From assembly GCA_965116165.1 (NCBI GenBank), contig OZ220484.1, forward strand, positions 3,100,001 to 3,164,000: a stretch of 64,000 nt of DNA, written 5' to 3'. The notes below the pieces were generated by a model that saw only the letters and a program-made list of their open reading frames with translations, was not told where the DNA came from and did not search any database. The position numbers and the translations under genes are program-made. Below are positions 53,383-61,102 of this stretch, one piece after another (the stretch's first letter is position 1; every line of letters begins with the position of its first letter). The DNA is from Azophilus sp965116165. GTDB lineage: Bacteria; Pseudomonadota; Gammaproteobacteria; Pseudomonadales; Azotimanducaceae.

Positions 53383-53483
53383 TGGGAATTATATCGATAA
53401 GTTGACAGAACCCCAGATATGGTAGTTCCCTGCCACTAAAACATCAACATATAGTGGTATGTCAACTTATGTATATAAGTCCC
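53383..53483 (+). repeat. MITE-like repeat D, copy 2
   Basis: This is a 101-bp copy containing AAGTTGACAGAACCCC, CAACATATAGTGGTATGTC and TATATAAGTCCC, matching 445-544 and 63529-63629. It lies 60 bp before the MerC gene. Confidence 0.82.
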
Positions 53484-53522
53484 ATTTATTTGTTCTCAAC
53501 AGTACGGTTGCAGATACGTTGT

Positions 53523-53538
53523 TTACGTTATAACGTAA
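53523..53538. promoter_or_regulatory. Palindromic operator, Zur-like
   Basis: TTACGTTATAACGTAA is a perfect 16-bp palindrome centred five to six bases upstream of the presumed ribosome-binding area of the MerC gene. It closely resembles the proteobacterial Zur box core GTTATAACATAAC. Repression by Zur under zinc sufficiency is inferred. Confidence 0.6.
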
Positions 53539-53543
53539 CATTC

Positions 53544-53972
53544 ATGAGCCCCTATAATGGCCAATTATGCCCAGTGGAACCCGCAAAGGCCCGTCTGGAT
53601 CTGTACGCCGCCGGGTTGTCGACGCTCTGTCTGCTCCACTGTCTGGCCCTACCCCTGCTTGTGACGATAATGCCCTTGGCTGCCCAGGCCGCCGAGAGCG
53701 AGCTGGCGCATCAAATCCTGATTCTTGCCGCAGTTCCCGTGAGCCTCCGGGCCATCTGGAAGACACCGGCCATGGATGGCAACAGGCTCTTTGTGGGTGC
53801 GGCCCTGAGTGGGCTCGGGCTACTGCTGGTGGCGGCATTCATTGAGGCGGTGTCGGCGTATGAGGAACCGATCACCGTTGCCGGCGGTGTGCTGCTGTGC
53901 TGGGCTCACCTGCGGCGCTGGGTACGACAACGTGGTAAGGGCGGCATCCCGGTCGAACCGGATAAACATTGA
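53544..53972 (+). CDS. MerC domain protein
   Basis: This 142-residue membrane protein of the MerC family begins at ATG 53544 just after the palindrome. It has a Cys-bearing first helix (LYAAGLSTLCLLHCLALPLL), the family pattern with C-x2-(L)H-C, and three more helices, ending in a basic cytoplasmic tail. MerC proteins were first described as mercury uptake proteins. Chromosomal forms preceded by a Zur box are thought to act in zinc handling (established for the group, inferred here). A CDF transporter gene is convergent with it. Confidence 0.85.
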   Translation: MSPYNGQLCPVEPAKARLDLYAAGLSTLCLLHCLALPLLVTIMPLAAQAAESELAHQILILAAVPVSLRAIWKTPAMDGNRLFVGAALSGLGLLLVAAFIEAVSAYEEPITVAGGVLLCWAHLRRWVRQRGKGGIPVEPDKH

Positions 53973-54074
53973 TTGTCGGTACCGGGATTGAACAGCGGAC
54001 CGCAAACGGGGGGCGAGTTGGTTGGACGGTCGGCGACAGCGGCGCGGCTGGCAAGTGACCGGCCACTTTCGGCA

Positions 54075-54686
54075 TCAGGGGGCGAACTCCCGCCAGGCAT
54101 TGCCCAGCACGCGGATCGCCGATCGGAGAAAGATCGCCAACAGCGCCACCGCGACAAGCAGGTCCGGCCAAGGTGAGGCGAACATCCAAACCGCGGCGGC
54201 CGCTCCGATCACCGCGACACCCTCGATGACATCGTTGCGCGAGCACTCCCAGGACGAGGACATGTTGATGTCGCCGTGGCGATGTGGGGAGAGGAGTTTG
54301 AGACAGGCCGCGTTCGCGATCAGGTTGATCACCGCCGCGGCAGACATGGTGGAGGCCACCGGAGCATGCAGTTCCGTGAGCCGCCAGACAATCTGACCGG
54401 CGACAGCAAGGGCGGCGCCCAGAATCAACAGGCCCTTGACCAGGGCAACGCGCGCCTTGGCGTGGGCGGAGGCGCCGACGACGGCGAAACTTAGCGCGTA
54501 GGTGAGCGCATCGCCCAAGTTGTCCAGGGTTCCCGACAGCAAAGCGGAAGAGCCGCTCAGCACCGAGCCCGCGACCATGACCGCGAATGTGACGACATTG
54601 ATGCCAAACACCCCCACCAGCACCCGTCGTTGTCGGTCGCGCAGGCTGGCGAGATTGACAATGGGGCTGCTGCAGGAATTCGACAT
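54075..54686 (-). CDS. Cation diffusion facilitator (CDF) family transporter
   Basis: This 203-residue protein begins at ATG 54686 and has about six helices. CDF features include VFGINVVTFAVMVAGSVLSG, SSALLSGTLDNLGDALTYAL with the metal-site Asp residues (D-x3-D), and SRNDVIEGVAVIGAAAAVW, the second site. It lacks the usual C-terminal cytoplasmic domain. It most likely exports zinc or a related divalent metal. The AATCGAACACTATTGCAATT-like stretch upstream could be a MerR-type operator, but this is weak. Confidence 0.85.
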   Translation of the reverse strand: MSNSCSSPIVNLASLRDRQRRVLVGVFGINVVTFAVMVAGSVLSGSSALLSGTLDNLGDALTYALSFAVVGASAHAKARVALVKGLLILGAALAVAGQIVWRLTELHAPVASTMSAAAVINLIANAACLKLLSPHRHGDINMSSSWECSRNDVIEGVAVIGAAAAVWMFASPWPDLLVAVALLAIFLRSAIRVLGNAWREFAP

Positions 54687-54982
54687 TCGGACTCGATTCA
54701 CGAAATGGGTGTGATCGAACACTATTGCAATTCGGTCGGGTTTAACAGTTTCCGCCCCGACGCTCCGAGGCGAGCATGCCCATGTAACCACAATATCTGG
54801 GCCAAACCACACCCTCGCCAAGCCTGTGTCGGCGTGAAAATCCGCTTCAATCCAACGGCCGGATGGTCAATTTATCCGGCCATGGACTTCTACCGACGCG
54901 CCTCCGCGTTGGCTGTGATACGTTGTCGCAATCGCAGGGGTGTTCTGGTTTGATATAAAAGGTATGGGCGGGCTCCCGATCA
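54687..54982. other. Intergenic region with short similarity to 63.65 kb
   Basis: Bases 54833-54885 (GTGAAAATCCGCTTCAATCC, then AACGGCCGGATGGTCAATTT) resemble 63655-63705 at roughly 70 percent by eye. Translated, both give a K-I-x5-PTA pattern and later RRAS. It may be debris of a shared mobile or gene sequence. No intact gene is supported. Confidence 0.4.
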
Positions 54983-56095
54983 ATGCAGATACAACTGACT
55001 CAAAACAGCGACCAGCGCCTCCTCCAGGAGCAGGTGCGTAAACTTTGTGGCGAGCACACGACGGCCGATCTTCTACGACGGCTTATTGCGGACGGTCGGC
55101 CCATGAGTCGGGAGCTTTGGAATGCAATGGCGGAACTCGGCCTCCAGGCGGCGGCGATCCCGGAAGCATTCGGTGGCGTGGGGCTCGGTATCGGGGAACT
55201 GGGCGTCGTCGCCGGGGAACTCGGCAGGGCGGTGGCTCCGGTTCCTTTCTTCTCTTCCGCCTGCATGGCGACGGAAGCCATCAAACTTGCGGCCAGCGAG
55301 GCGCAGCAGCGGGAGTGGCTACCGAGGCTCGCCTCCGGCGAGAAGATCGCGAGCCTGGCCCACGCCAACGGCTCGGGAGATCCCGAGCGGGCCGCGGCGG
55401 GCACCCGCTGGTCCGGCGGTACGTTGAACGGCATGAAAACCCCGGTTGCCGACCTCGGCGTTTGCGACTGGATTGTGGTCATTGCCTCCGACGGCGCGGC
55501 GCCGGTGCTGGCTCTGGTGGATATCGCCGATGCGCGGCCGGACATCGCGCCGCTCAAGGGGCTCGATGAAGTGCGTCACCACGCGACAGCGACCTTCCGG
55601 GATACATCCTGCGAGGTTCTGGCCGGGCGCCGGGGGATAGCGGTGGTGCGCGAACTCTTCGCCCGCTTGGCCGTGGTTGCCGCCTTCGAGCAGATCGGCG
55701 GCGCGGAAGCGGCGATGCTGATGGCTAGGGACTACACCTTGGAGCGCTATGTCTTCGCTCGGCAACTGGCGTCCTACCAGGCTGTGAAACACAAGCTTGC
55801 GAACATCTTGGCGCTGCTCGAGATCAACCGCTCCAACGCGCTCCACGCGGTCGCGGCGTTCGCAGGCGGCGGCGGGGACAGGTTCGTCGCCGCCGCGACG
55901 GCCCGGGTCGGTGCAACCTCGCTCTACGAGGAGGCGGCCCGGGAGAACCTGCAACTGCACGGCGGCATCGGCTTCACGTGGGAAGCGAACTGTCACTTCC
56001 ACTACCGGCGGGCCCGTCTGCTTGCCCAGAACCTCGGTGGGCTAGGTGCCTGGCGGAACATGCTGATCGAGGGGTTGAGGGAGCGGGCCGCATGA
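54983..56095 (+). CDS. Acyl-CoA dehydrogenase, divergent subunit
   Basis: This 370-residue protein of the acyl-CoA dehydrogenase fold has PEAFGGVGLGIGELGVVAGE and a middle domain with relaxed FAD-contact sequence. Its C-terminal domain has LERYVFARQLASYQAVKHKL and LQLHGGIGFTWEANCHFHYR, with RRARLLAQNLGG following. It resembles the partner-type subunit at 36956. Its TGA overlaps the ATG of the next dehydrogenase gene (ATGA), so the two products are probably made together as a heteromeric enzyme. Confidence 0.9.
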   Translation: MQIQLTQNSDQRLLQEQVRKLCGEHTTADLLRRLIADGRPMSRELWNAMAELGLQAAAIPEAFGGVGLGIGELGVVAGELGRAVAPVPFFSSACMATEAIKLAASEAQQREWLPRLASGEKIASLAHANGSGDPERAAAGTRWSGGTLNGMKTPVADLGVCDWIVVIASDGAAPVLALVDIADARPDIAPLKGLDEVRHHATATFRDTSCEVLAGRRGIAVVRELFARLAVVAAFEQIGGAEAAMLMARDYTLERYVFARQLASYQAVKHKLANILALLEINRSNALHAVAAFAGGGGDRFVAAATARVGATSLYEEAARENLQLHGGIGFTWEANCHFHYRRARLLAQNLGGLGAWRNMLIEGLRERAA

Positions 56096-57288
56096 TGCCG
56101 TTGAGCGACCGGGAATATCGCGCCCGAGCCAGGGCCTGGCTTGCCGAGCATGCCGTCGACTACGCGCGGCCTCGAGAGTATGGCGAGGAGGAACTGGTGC
56201 GTCGCAGCAAGGAATGGGTGCGGATCAAGCACGACGCGGGGTATTCCGCGATTGATGAGCCGGAGGATGTCGGCGGTGCGGGGGGCACTCCCATGCAGGC
56301 AGCCATCTTCGCGGACGAGGAAAGCCGCTATCACACGCCGATCTTTACCGGCATCGGCATCGGGTTCAATATGGCGATGGCCGCATTGCGGAACCACGGC
56401 ACCGTCGAACAGTATCGTCATTTCGGGACGCTCACCCACAGCGGCGCCATCGTCTGGTGTCAGCTCTTTTCGGAACCGGCCGCCGGATCCGATCTGGCGG
56501 CACTCAGAACCCGAGCGGTTCAGGATGGCGACCATTGGGTCGTCAACGGTCAGAAGGTGTGGTCGAGTTGGGCCCATCACGCCGACTGGGGCATCCTAAT
56601 CGCGCGAACCGACCCCAAGCTGCCCAAACACAGGGGGCTATCGTTCTTCGTCGTCGATATGAAGACCCCGGGTATCGAGGTGCGCCCGATCCGCCAGATT
56701 ACAGGTGATTCGGATTTCAACGAAACCTTCCTGACCGATGTTGTCATCCCGGACACCCACCGCGTCGATGCCGAGGGGGCCGGCTGGCGCGTCTGCATGA
56801 CGGTGCTGGCAAGCGAGCGCAATATGAGCGGCCGCTCCGACGGTGAGGATCTGCGGGCGGACTCCGTGGTATCGCTGGTCCGCAAAGCTCTGGCCAATGG
56901 CATGATCGACGACGGCGCGGTTAGGGAACGGCTATGCGACTGGTATGTTCGCGAGCAGGGTCTGAAACACTTTGGCACGCGCCTGCGCGAGTCCGGTGGC
57001 AATGACGCCTGGCTTGCCTCGACCGTGCCGCTGACCAAATTGGTCTATGCAACCTTGATGCAGCAGACCAACGCCTTTCTCATGGATCTCGACGGGTACT
57101 CCGGGCTCTTCAGCGAAACCAACCCGGATCAGGACGATACCTTCTATCGGTATCTCTGGTCGGCGGCCATGCGCATAGCCGGCGGCGCGGATGAAATCCT
57201 GCGCAACCAACTGGCGGAGCGCGCCCTCGGCATGCCGGGCGGACCGAGGGTCGACAAGGGCGTCCCGTTCGATCAGCTTCCCGGCTGA
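56092..57288 (+). CDS. Acyl-CoA dehydrogenase, large-type subunit
   Basis: This 398-residue protein has the canonical FAD-binding middle region WCQLFSEPAAGSDLAALRTR and VNGQKVWSSWAHHADWGILI, then GIEVRPIRQITGDSDFNETF, and a C-terminal end with GGADEILRNQLAERALGMPG. It is coupled to the preceding gene by a four-base overlap. With the pair at 35739/36956, the window holds two such operon-linked dehydrogenase pairs. The acyl substrate cannot be assigned. Confidence 0.93.
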   Translation: MMPLSDREYRARARAWLAEHAVDYARPREYGEEELVRRSKEWVRIKHDAGYSAIDEPEDVGGAGGTPMQAAIFADEESRYHTPIFTGIGIGFNMAMAALRNHGTVEQYRHFGTLTHSGAIVWCQLFSEPAAGSDLAALRTRAVQDGDHWVVNGQKVWSSWAHHADWGILIARTDPKLPKHRGLSFFVVDMKTPGIEVRPIRQITGDSDFNETFLTDVVIPDTHRVDAEGAGWRVCMTVLASERNMSGRSDGEDLRADSVVSLVRKALANGMIDDGAVRERLCDWYVREQGLKHFGTRLRESGGNDAWLASTVPLTKLVYATLMQQTNAFLMDLDGYSGLFSETNPDQDDTFYRYLWSAAMRIAGGADEILRNQLAERALGMPGGPRVDKGVPFDQLPG

Positions 57289-57298
57289 CCGTCCCCGG

Positions 57299-57321
57299 CC
57301 GACCTATTCGTGAATAAACGG
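57299..57321 (+). repeat. Solo end of the inverted-repeat element
   Basis: CCGACCTATTCGTGAATAAA, then CG, matches the terminal repeats at 50532-50717 and the block at 5297. Confidence 0.6.
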
Positions 57322-57445
57322 GTGAACTACGCTCGCACAGTGGTGGGCACGGCCTGGATGCTTTGGCCAATGCTGCGCCCGGTGCAATTGACATTTGCGG
57401 CGGGTGCTGGAACATGGTGGCGTACAACATTTGAAGGAGACAGTC

Positions 57446-58282
57446 ATGGGTTCGAGACTCGAAGGCAAGGTTGCCGCCATCACCGGTTCGGCAAGTGGTT
57501 TTGGGGAGGCGGCGGCGCGGTTGTTCGTCAGCGAGGGCTGCCGGGTTGCGCTGGGCGACATTCAGGAGGAAGCGGGCCGGGCAATCGCCGACGAATTCGG
57601 CGACGCGGCGGTTTTCGTGCGTTGCGACGTTACCTCGGAGGAAGATGTCGCCAATTTGGTGGACACTGCGGTCGGCGCTTTTGGGCGGCTCGACATCATG
57701 TACAACAACGCGGGTATCGTCGGGGCCGTGGGGCCCATCGACACGACCCCGGCGGATGAATGGATAGCCACCCTGGATATCCTTCTAAACGGCGTGTTCT
57801 ATGGCGTTAAGCACGCGGCGCGCGTGATGAAGCCGCAGGGCTCCGGCTCCATTGTGAGCATGTCGAGCACGGCGGGCATCCTCGGTGGCCTGGGTCCGCA
57901 CACCTATACGGCGGCCAAGCACGCGGTGGTGGGCCTCACCAAGAGCGCGGCGGCGGAGCTCTGCCGTTTCGGCATCCGCGTGAACTGCATCTCACCGGCC
58001 GGGATGGCGACCGCGATGGTCGCCAATGTCACAACCGGCGACCCAATGGCCATCGAGGCAACCAAGAAGTCGCTGGCCGAGTCCTCGCCGCTCAAGGGCC
58101 GTCCCGGGCTGGCCGAAGATGTGGCCAACGCCACGCTGTGGCTCGCCAGCGATGAATCGGGCTACACCAGCGGGCATACGCTAACCACAGATGCGGGCAT
58201 AACGACCGGCTCGACACCGAATCCACCGGCGTTCGATCAATATCAGCCAATGATTCGGGAGGCGGGTCGCAGTGGGTTGTAA
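57446..58282 (+). CDS. SDR family oxidoreductase
   Basis: This 278-residue classical SDR has TGSASGFG (residues 12-19), NNAG in MYNNAGIVGAVG, the catalytic serine in SMSSTAG, and YTAAKHAVVGLTKS for the Tyr-Lys pair. SGHTLTTDAGITTG is near the end. A strong GAAGGAGA ribosome-binding site precedes ATG 57446. It follows the acyl-CoA dehydrogenase pair by 157 bp and could act as the 3-hydroxyacyl-CoA or alcohol dehydrogenase of the same pathway (inference). Confidence 0.92.
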   Translation: MGSRLEGKVAAITGSASGFGEAAARLFVSEGCRVALGDIQEEAGRAIADEFGDAAVFVRCDVTSEEDVANLVDTAVGAFGRLDIMYNNAGIVGAVGPIDTTPADEWIATLDILLNGVFYGVKHAARVMKPQGSGSIVSMSSTAGILGGLGPHTYTAAKHAVVGLTKSAAAELCRFGIRVNCISPAGMATAMVANVTTGDPMAIEATKKSLAESSPLKGRPGLAEDVANATLWLASDESGYTSGHTLTTDAGITTGSTPNPPAFDQYQPMIREAGRSGL

Positions 58283-58339
58283 CGGCATGGGCAACGTGGT
58301 TGATACCGCCGACTGCAAGGGATCCCTCACTGCCCTCAT

Positions 58340-58629
58340 GATTGGCAAGAGACCGCACTATTCGCCAGTATCCTCGATTCGGCGGATTATGGTGTTCCGC
58401 AAAAGAGGAGGCGATGTATCATCCTGTCGAGAACCGCTACATCACGCCGCGTGAGGCGGCGCGAATACAGGGCTTTCCCGACCGCCATATATTTGAGGGG
58501 CCGATTCGGAGGCGTACTGGAACGGTGCGCGATTTAGACCAGCATCGTCAAGTTGCCAATGCGGTCCCCCCCCCCCTTTGGCAGAGTCCGTTGCGCACAG
58601 TGTCAAGAGCGCGTTGTGCCTGTAGTTCA
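58340..58629 (+). pseudogene. Remnant of a C5-cytosine DNA methyltransferase
   Basis: One frame encodes WQETALFASILDSADYGVPQ, then KRRRCIIL, the segment before the target-recognition domain. A second frame from about 58425 encodes ENRYITPREAARIQGFPD and QHRQVANAVPPPL, motifs IX-X. A third frame after the C11 run gives LAESVAHSVKSALCL and a stop at 58629. The target-recognition domain and everything before motif VIII are missing. The C run (58566-58576) is two bases longer than the frame needs, so at least two frameshifts are present. Confidence 0.8.
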
Positions 58630-58858
58630 CGAATTGTTTGGCTTGCGGCTTACACATGCGGCCAGTAAGGGCCACTTGTTGAGTGCGGAGTGCCCGCATA
58701 TGGACGGAGCACCGTGCAACGGAGGTGGCAACCGAGACATGGCGCGCTGGCCCGCCTTGGACCAACCCCTAGCTCCGTTCTTCGACGACTCTGTGGGCAG
58801 ACGGGGCGGAGGCTACATCTCGTGTGGCGTTTGCTCCGTCCGCACATCGAAGCCTTAA
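58553..58858 (+). CDS. Hypothetical cysteine-rich, zinc-finger-like protein (uncertain)
   Basis: This 101-codon frame encodes CAQCQ, ECPHMDGAPCNGGGNRDMAR, WPALDQPLAPFFDDSVG and GYISCGVCSVRTSKP. Paired CxxC and CPH/PC motifs suggest a zinc-binding module. It begins inside the methyltransferase remnant, so the true start may be later or the gene may be part of a damaged restriction-modification locus. I do not recognise the family. It could be a chance frame, but the cysteine spacing argues against that. Confidence 0.4.
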   Translation: MPMRSPPPFGRVRCAQCQERVVPVVHELFGLRLTHAASKGHLLSAECPHMDGAPCNGGGNRDMARWPALDQPLAPFFDDSVGRRGGGYISCGVCSVRTSKP

Positions 58859-59162
58859 CCAATGGGGTGGCTGCGCAATTTCAACGGAGGCATGCTGGGC
58901 ACAACTTCTCGATACCCCATCGTTGCCGAAGTTCGACGTGATACGTGACAAGCTTTGTCAAGAAACGACTGTTGCGGAATTCGTTGTGCCATGACCCGGA
59001 AGAAACCCGAATTTAATCCAATGACCGTGCAAGCTTCCGGGTCAGGGATTGATCTCACGCTTTCCAAGGCGGCAATTCGGCCGTTTCCAACACTGATAGC
59101 GTCGTGTTGCTCCGACTCCGTTGATGCGATGGGGGTTGATGATCGGAGTATAGCCGCGATCT
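58859..59162. other. Intergenic region after the methyltransferase remnant
   Basis: No gene is recognised. The lower GC content relative to the flanking SDR genes suggests it is part of the same decayed insert. Confidence 0.45.
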
Positions 59163-59882
59163 TCAGGACAACAGCACTCCGCCATCCACATTGAGGGTGG
59201 AGCCGGTAACGAAATCGTTGCCGATGACGAATAGGATGGCTTCCGCCACCTCGTCCGCCGTTCCGGCTCGCGCAATGGGTTGGCCCGCCGTGGCATTTGC
59301 GAAAAATTGAGTGCGCGTGTCGCCCTCGCCCGGAAATAGGGGCGTGTCGATAATGCCAGGGGAGACGACATTGATGCGCCGGGGCGCCAACTCCATGGCG
59401 ATGGCGCGCACGAAAGCTTCCACCGCGCCCCCCACCGAAGCCAGCGCAATTTGACCGGGCTTGGCGCGGCGTGCGGGGAAACCACTGACCAACACGATGG
59501 CGCCGTCGTTGCTCATGTGTTCGGCACCCAGCCGGACGGTGTTGGCATAGCCCCAGAGTTTGCGGAAGGAGCCCTGAAAGCCATTGAGGTCCATGGACAG
59601 GAATGGGCCGAGGGCGCGCTCGCCGCCGGTGGCCGCATTCACCAGTATGTCGAAGGGCGCGTGGTTGGCGAATGTTGCCGCCAAGGCGACGCGGTCAAGC
59701 ATATCCACCCGCTCGAATTGCACCGTGCTTGGTGCCTCGCGCCTTGCGGATGCGATATTGGCCGCCCCGCGACCAAAAGCGGTGACCTTGGCACCGCCGT
59801 TGGCCAGACGAACCGCCGTGGCGAGCCCGATTCCGGATGTTCCGCCGAATACGAGGGCCTTTCTTCCGGGACTGATATCCAT
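59163..59882 (-). CDS. SDR family protein lacking the Tyr-Lys catalytic pair
   Basis: This 239-residue Rossmann protein has the cofactor motif GGTSGIG near residues 13-19 and an NAA in place of the usual NNAG (ILVNAATGG). Where the YxxxK should be, the sequence reads KPGQIALASVGGAVEAFVRA, with no Tyr or Lys. The end, GSTLNVDGGVLLS, is normal. A subgroup of SDRs with this change exists, so it may be a real non-classical enzyme or binding protein rather than a dead gene. Its start is 15 bp from the CinA-like gene stop, so they are probably co-transcribed. Confidence 0.85.
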   Translation of the reverse strand: MDISPGRKALVFGGTSGIGLATAVRLANGGAKVTAFGRGAANIASARREAPSTVQFERVDMLDRVALAATFANHAPFDILVNAATGGERALGPFLSMDLNGFQGSFRKLWGYANTVRLGAEHMSNDGAIVLVSGFPARRAKPGQIALASVGGAVEAFVRAIAMELAPRRINVVSPGIIDTPLFPGEGDTRTQFFANATAGQPIARAGTADEVAEAILFVIGNDFVTGSTLNVDGGVLLS

Positions 59883-59897
59883 AAGCCGACATCCTGT

Positions 59898-60656
59898 TCA
59901 GCCGTGCCGAACATCCCGCGGTGCTTCACCCGCGTCGATGATGGCCTGTTTCACAGCTTCCAGCATTTGGTCGAGTTCCACTTCGTCCACGCCGCGCATG
60001 ACCAGGGAGGTGCCGTAGCGATTATCACGGAAGAAGGGATAGCTGCCGAGATCGTTGTGGGGAAACTCATCCTGAATGCGGGTCAGCGCGGCGGCAATAC
60101 TGCTTTCGCCGAGGTGGGCGGTCACCGTGCGGCTTCTAACCAGCGGGCCGGTTTCGAGCTTATCCTCCAAAGAAGCCAACATGGCCTGCATGACGGCGGG
60201 TATGCCGGCCATCACGTAGACATTTTCGATACGGAATCCTTGCGGCCCACCGGTAATGTTGTCGACCAGCGCAGCACCGGCGGGGATTAAAGCCATGCGC
60301 AGGCGCGAGGCCATCACCTCGGGCGGGGCCTCGCGGCGGCGGATGCGCGCCTCGATGATCGGGTTGGTCGCCAACGGTACGCCGAATGCCTTGGCGATGG
60401 ATACGGCCGTGATGTCGTCGTGCGTCGGGCCGATGCCGCCGGTGGTGAATAGGTAGTCGTATTTGCGCCGCATCGTATTCACCGCATCGACGATTTCCTC
60501 CTCGATGTCGGGGATGACGCGCGCTTCCCGCACTTGGATGCCCCAACCGCCGAGGGTCGTGGCAAGGTGGTTGAGGTTGGTGTCCTGGGTGCGGCCCGAG
60601 AGGATCTCGTTGCCGATAATAAGCACACAGGCGGTGACAGTGCGGGGTTTGGGCAT
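59898..60656 (-). CDS. CinA-like molybdopterin-binding domain protein
   Basis: This 252-residue protein has the MoCF/CinA N-terminal domain: TACVLIIGNEILSGRTQDTN at residues 8-27 and YLFTTGGIGPTHDDITAVSI at about 67-86. The C-terminal amidase (PncC-like) domain of full CinA is absent. Related stand-alone proteins are FAD pyrophosphatase-like or of unknown role. The frame is open 114 codons further upstream, but the family begins at ATG 60656. It is followed by the non-classical SDR gene. Confidence 0.9.
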   Translation of the reverse strand: MPKPRTVTACVLIIGNEILSGRTQDTNLNHLATTLGGWGIQVREARVIPDIEEEIVDAVNTMRRKYDYLFTTGGIGPTHDDITAVSIAKAFGVPLATNPIIEARIRRREAPPEVMASRLRMALIPAGAALVDNITGGPQGFRIENVYVMAGIPAVMQAMLASLEDKLETGPLVRSRTVTAHLGESSIAAALTRIQDEFPHNDLGSYPFFRDNRYGTSLVMRGVDEVELDQMLEAVKQAIIDAGEAPRDVRHG

Positions 60657-61102
60657 AATCTTGGATTCTCGCGATGAAGGGCGGTTCGCCCCACGGCTCG
60701 CCATCTCTGAGCGGACGCCGGATTTTAGCATAGTCGGTGGCCTCGCAATGACGGAACGGGCGGTTTCTGTTGTCAGCAACAGAGCGGGCGGTTTCCGATT
60801 CGTCCACGCGGGCCCGTTTTCAGTTTCGGGGTATCGCACAGGAAGTGGGCGATCCGACGGTTGACGGCGGATTGACCGGGGTGCGCCCGCAAGCGCCCAT
60901 CCGCTTTTATGCGAAGGCACCCCTCGCGCTCCCGGCGGGGCTCCGTTGTTGCCCCTTGACGTATCGCCGGATACGCCGGCGGAGCTTAAGCTGCGCATCT
61001 GGACGCTTGCGGGCGCGCTGATGTGCCATTATCGGTTGGATGGAGCAATATCGTAATGGTGGCGGTTGGAGCTTCGGGTACCGCCGAGCACGAGAGATTT
61101 TC
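60657..61102. other. Intergenic region with repeat B copy 4
   Basis: A short direct repeat, CGGGCGGTTTC, occurs near 60759 and 60784. Repeat B lies at 61018-61050. Nothing else is recognised. Confidence 0.5.
61018..61050 (+). repeat. Repeat B, copy 4
   Basis: CTGATGTGCCATTATCGGTT, then GGATGGAGCAATA, matches the other repeat B copies with two or three changes. Confidence 0.7.

Noticed and set aside
53544..54686. A mercury-resistance operon
   Set aside because: MerC is present, but merR, merT, merP and merA are not, and the operator looks like a Zur box.
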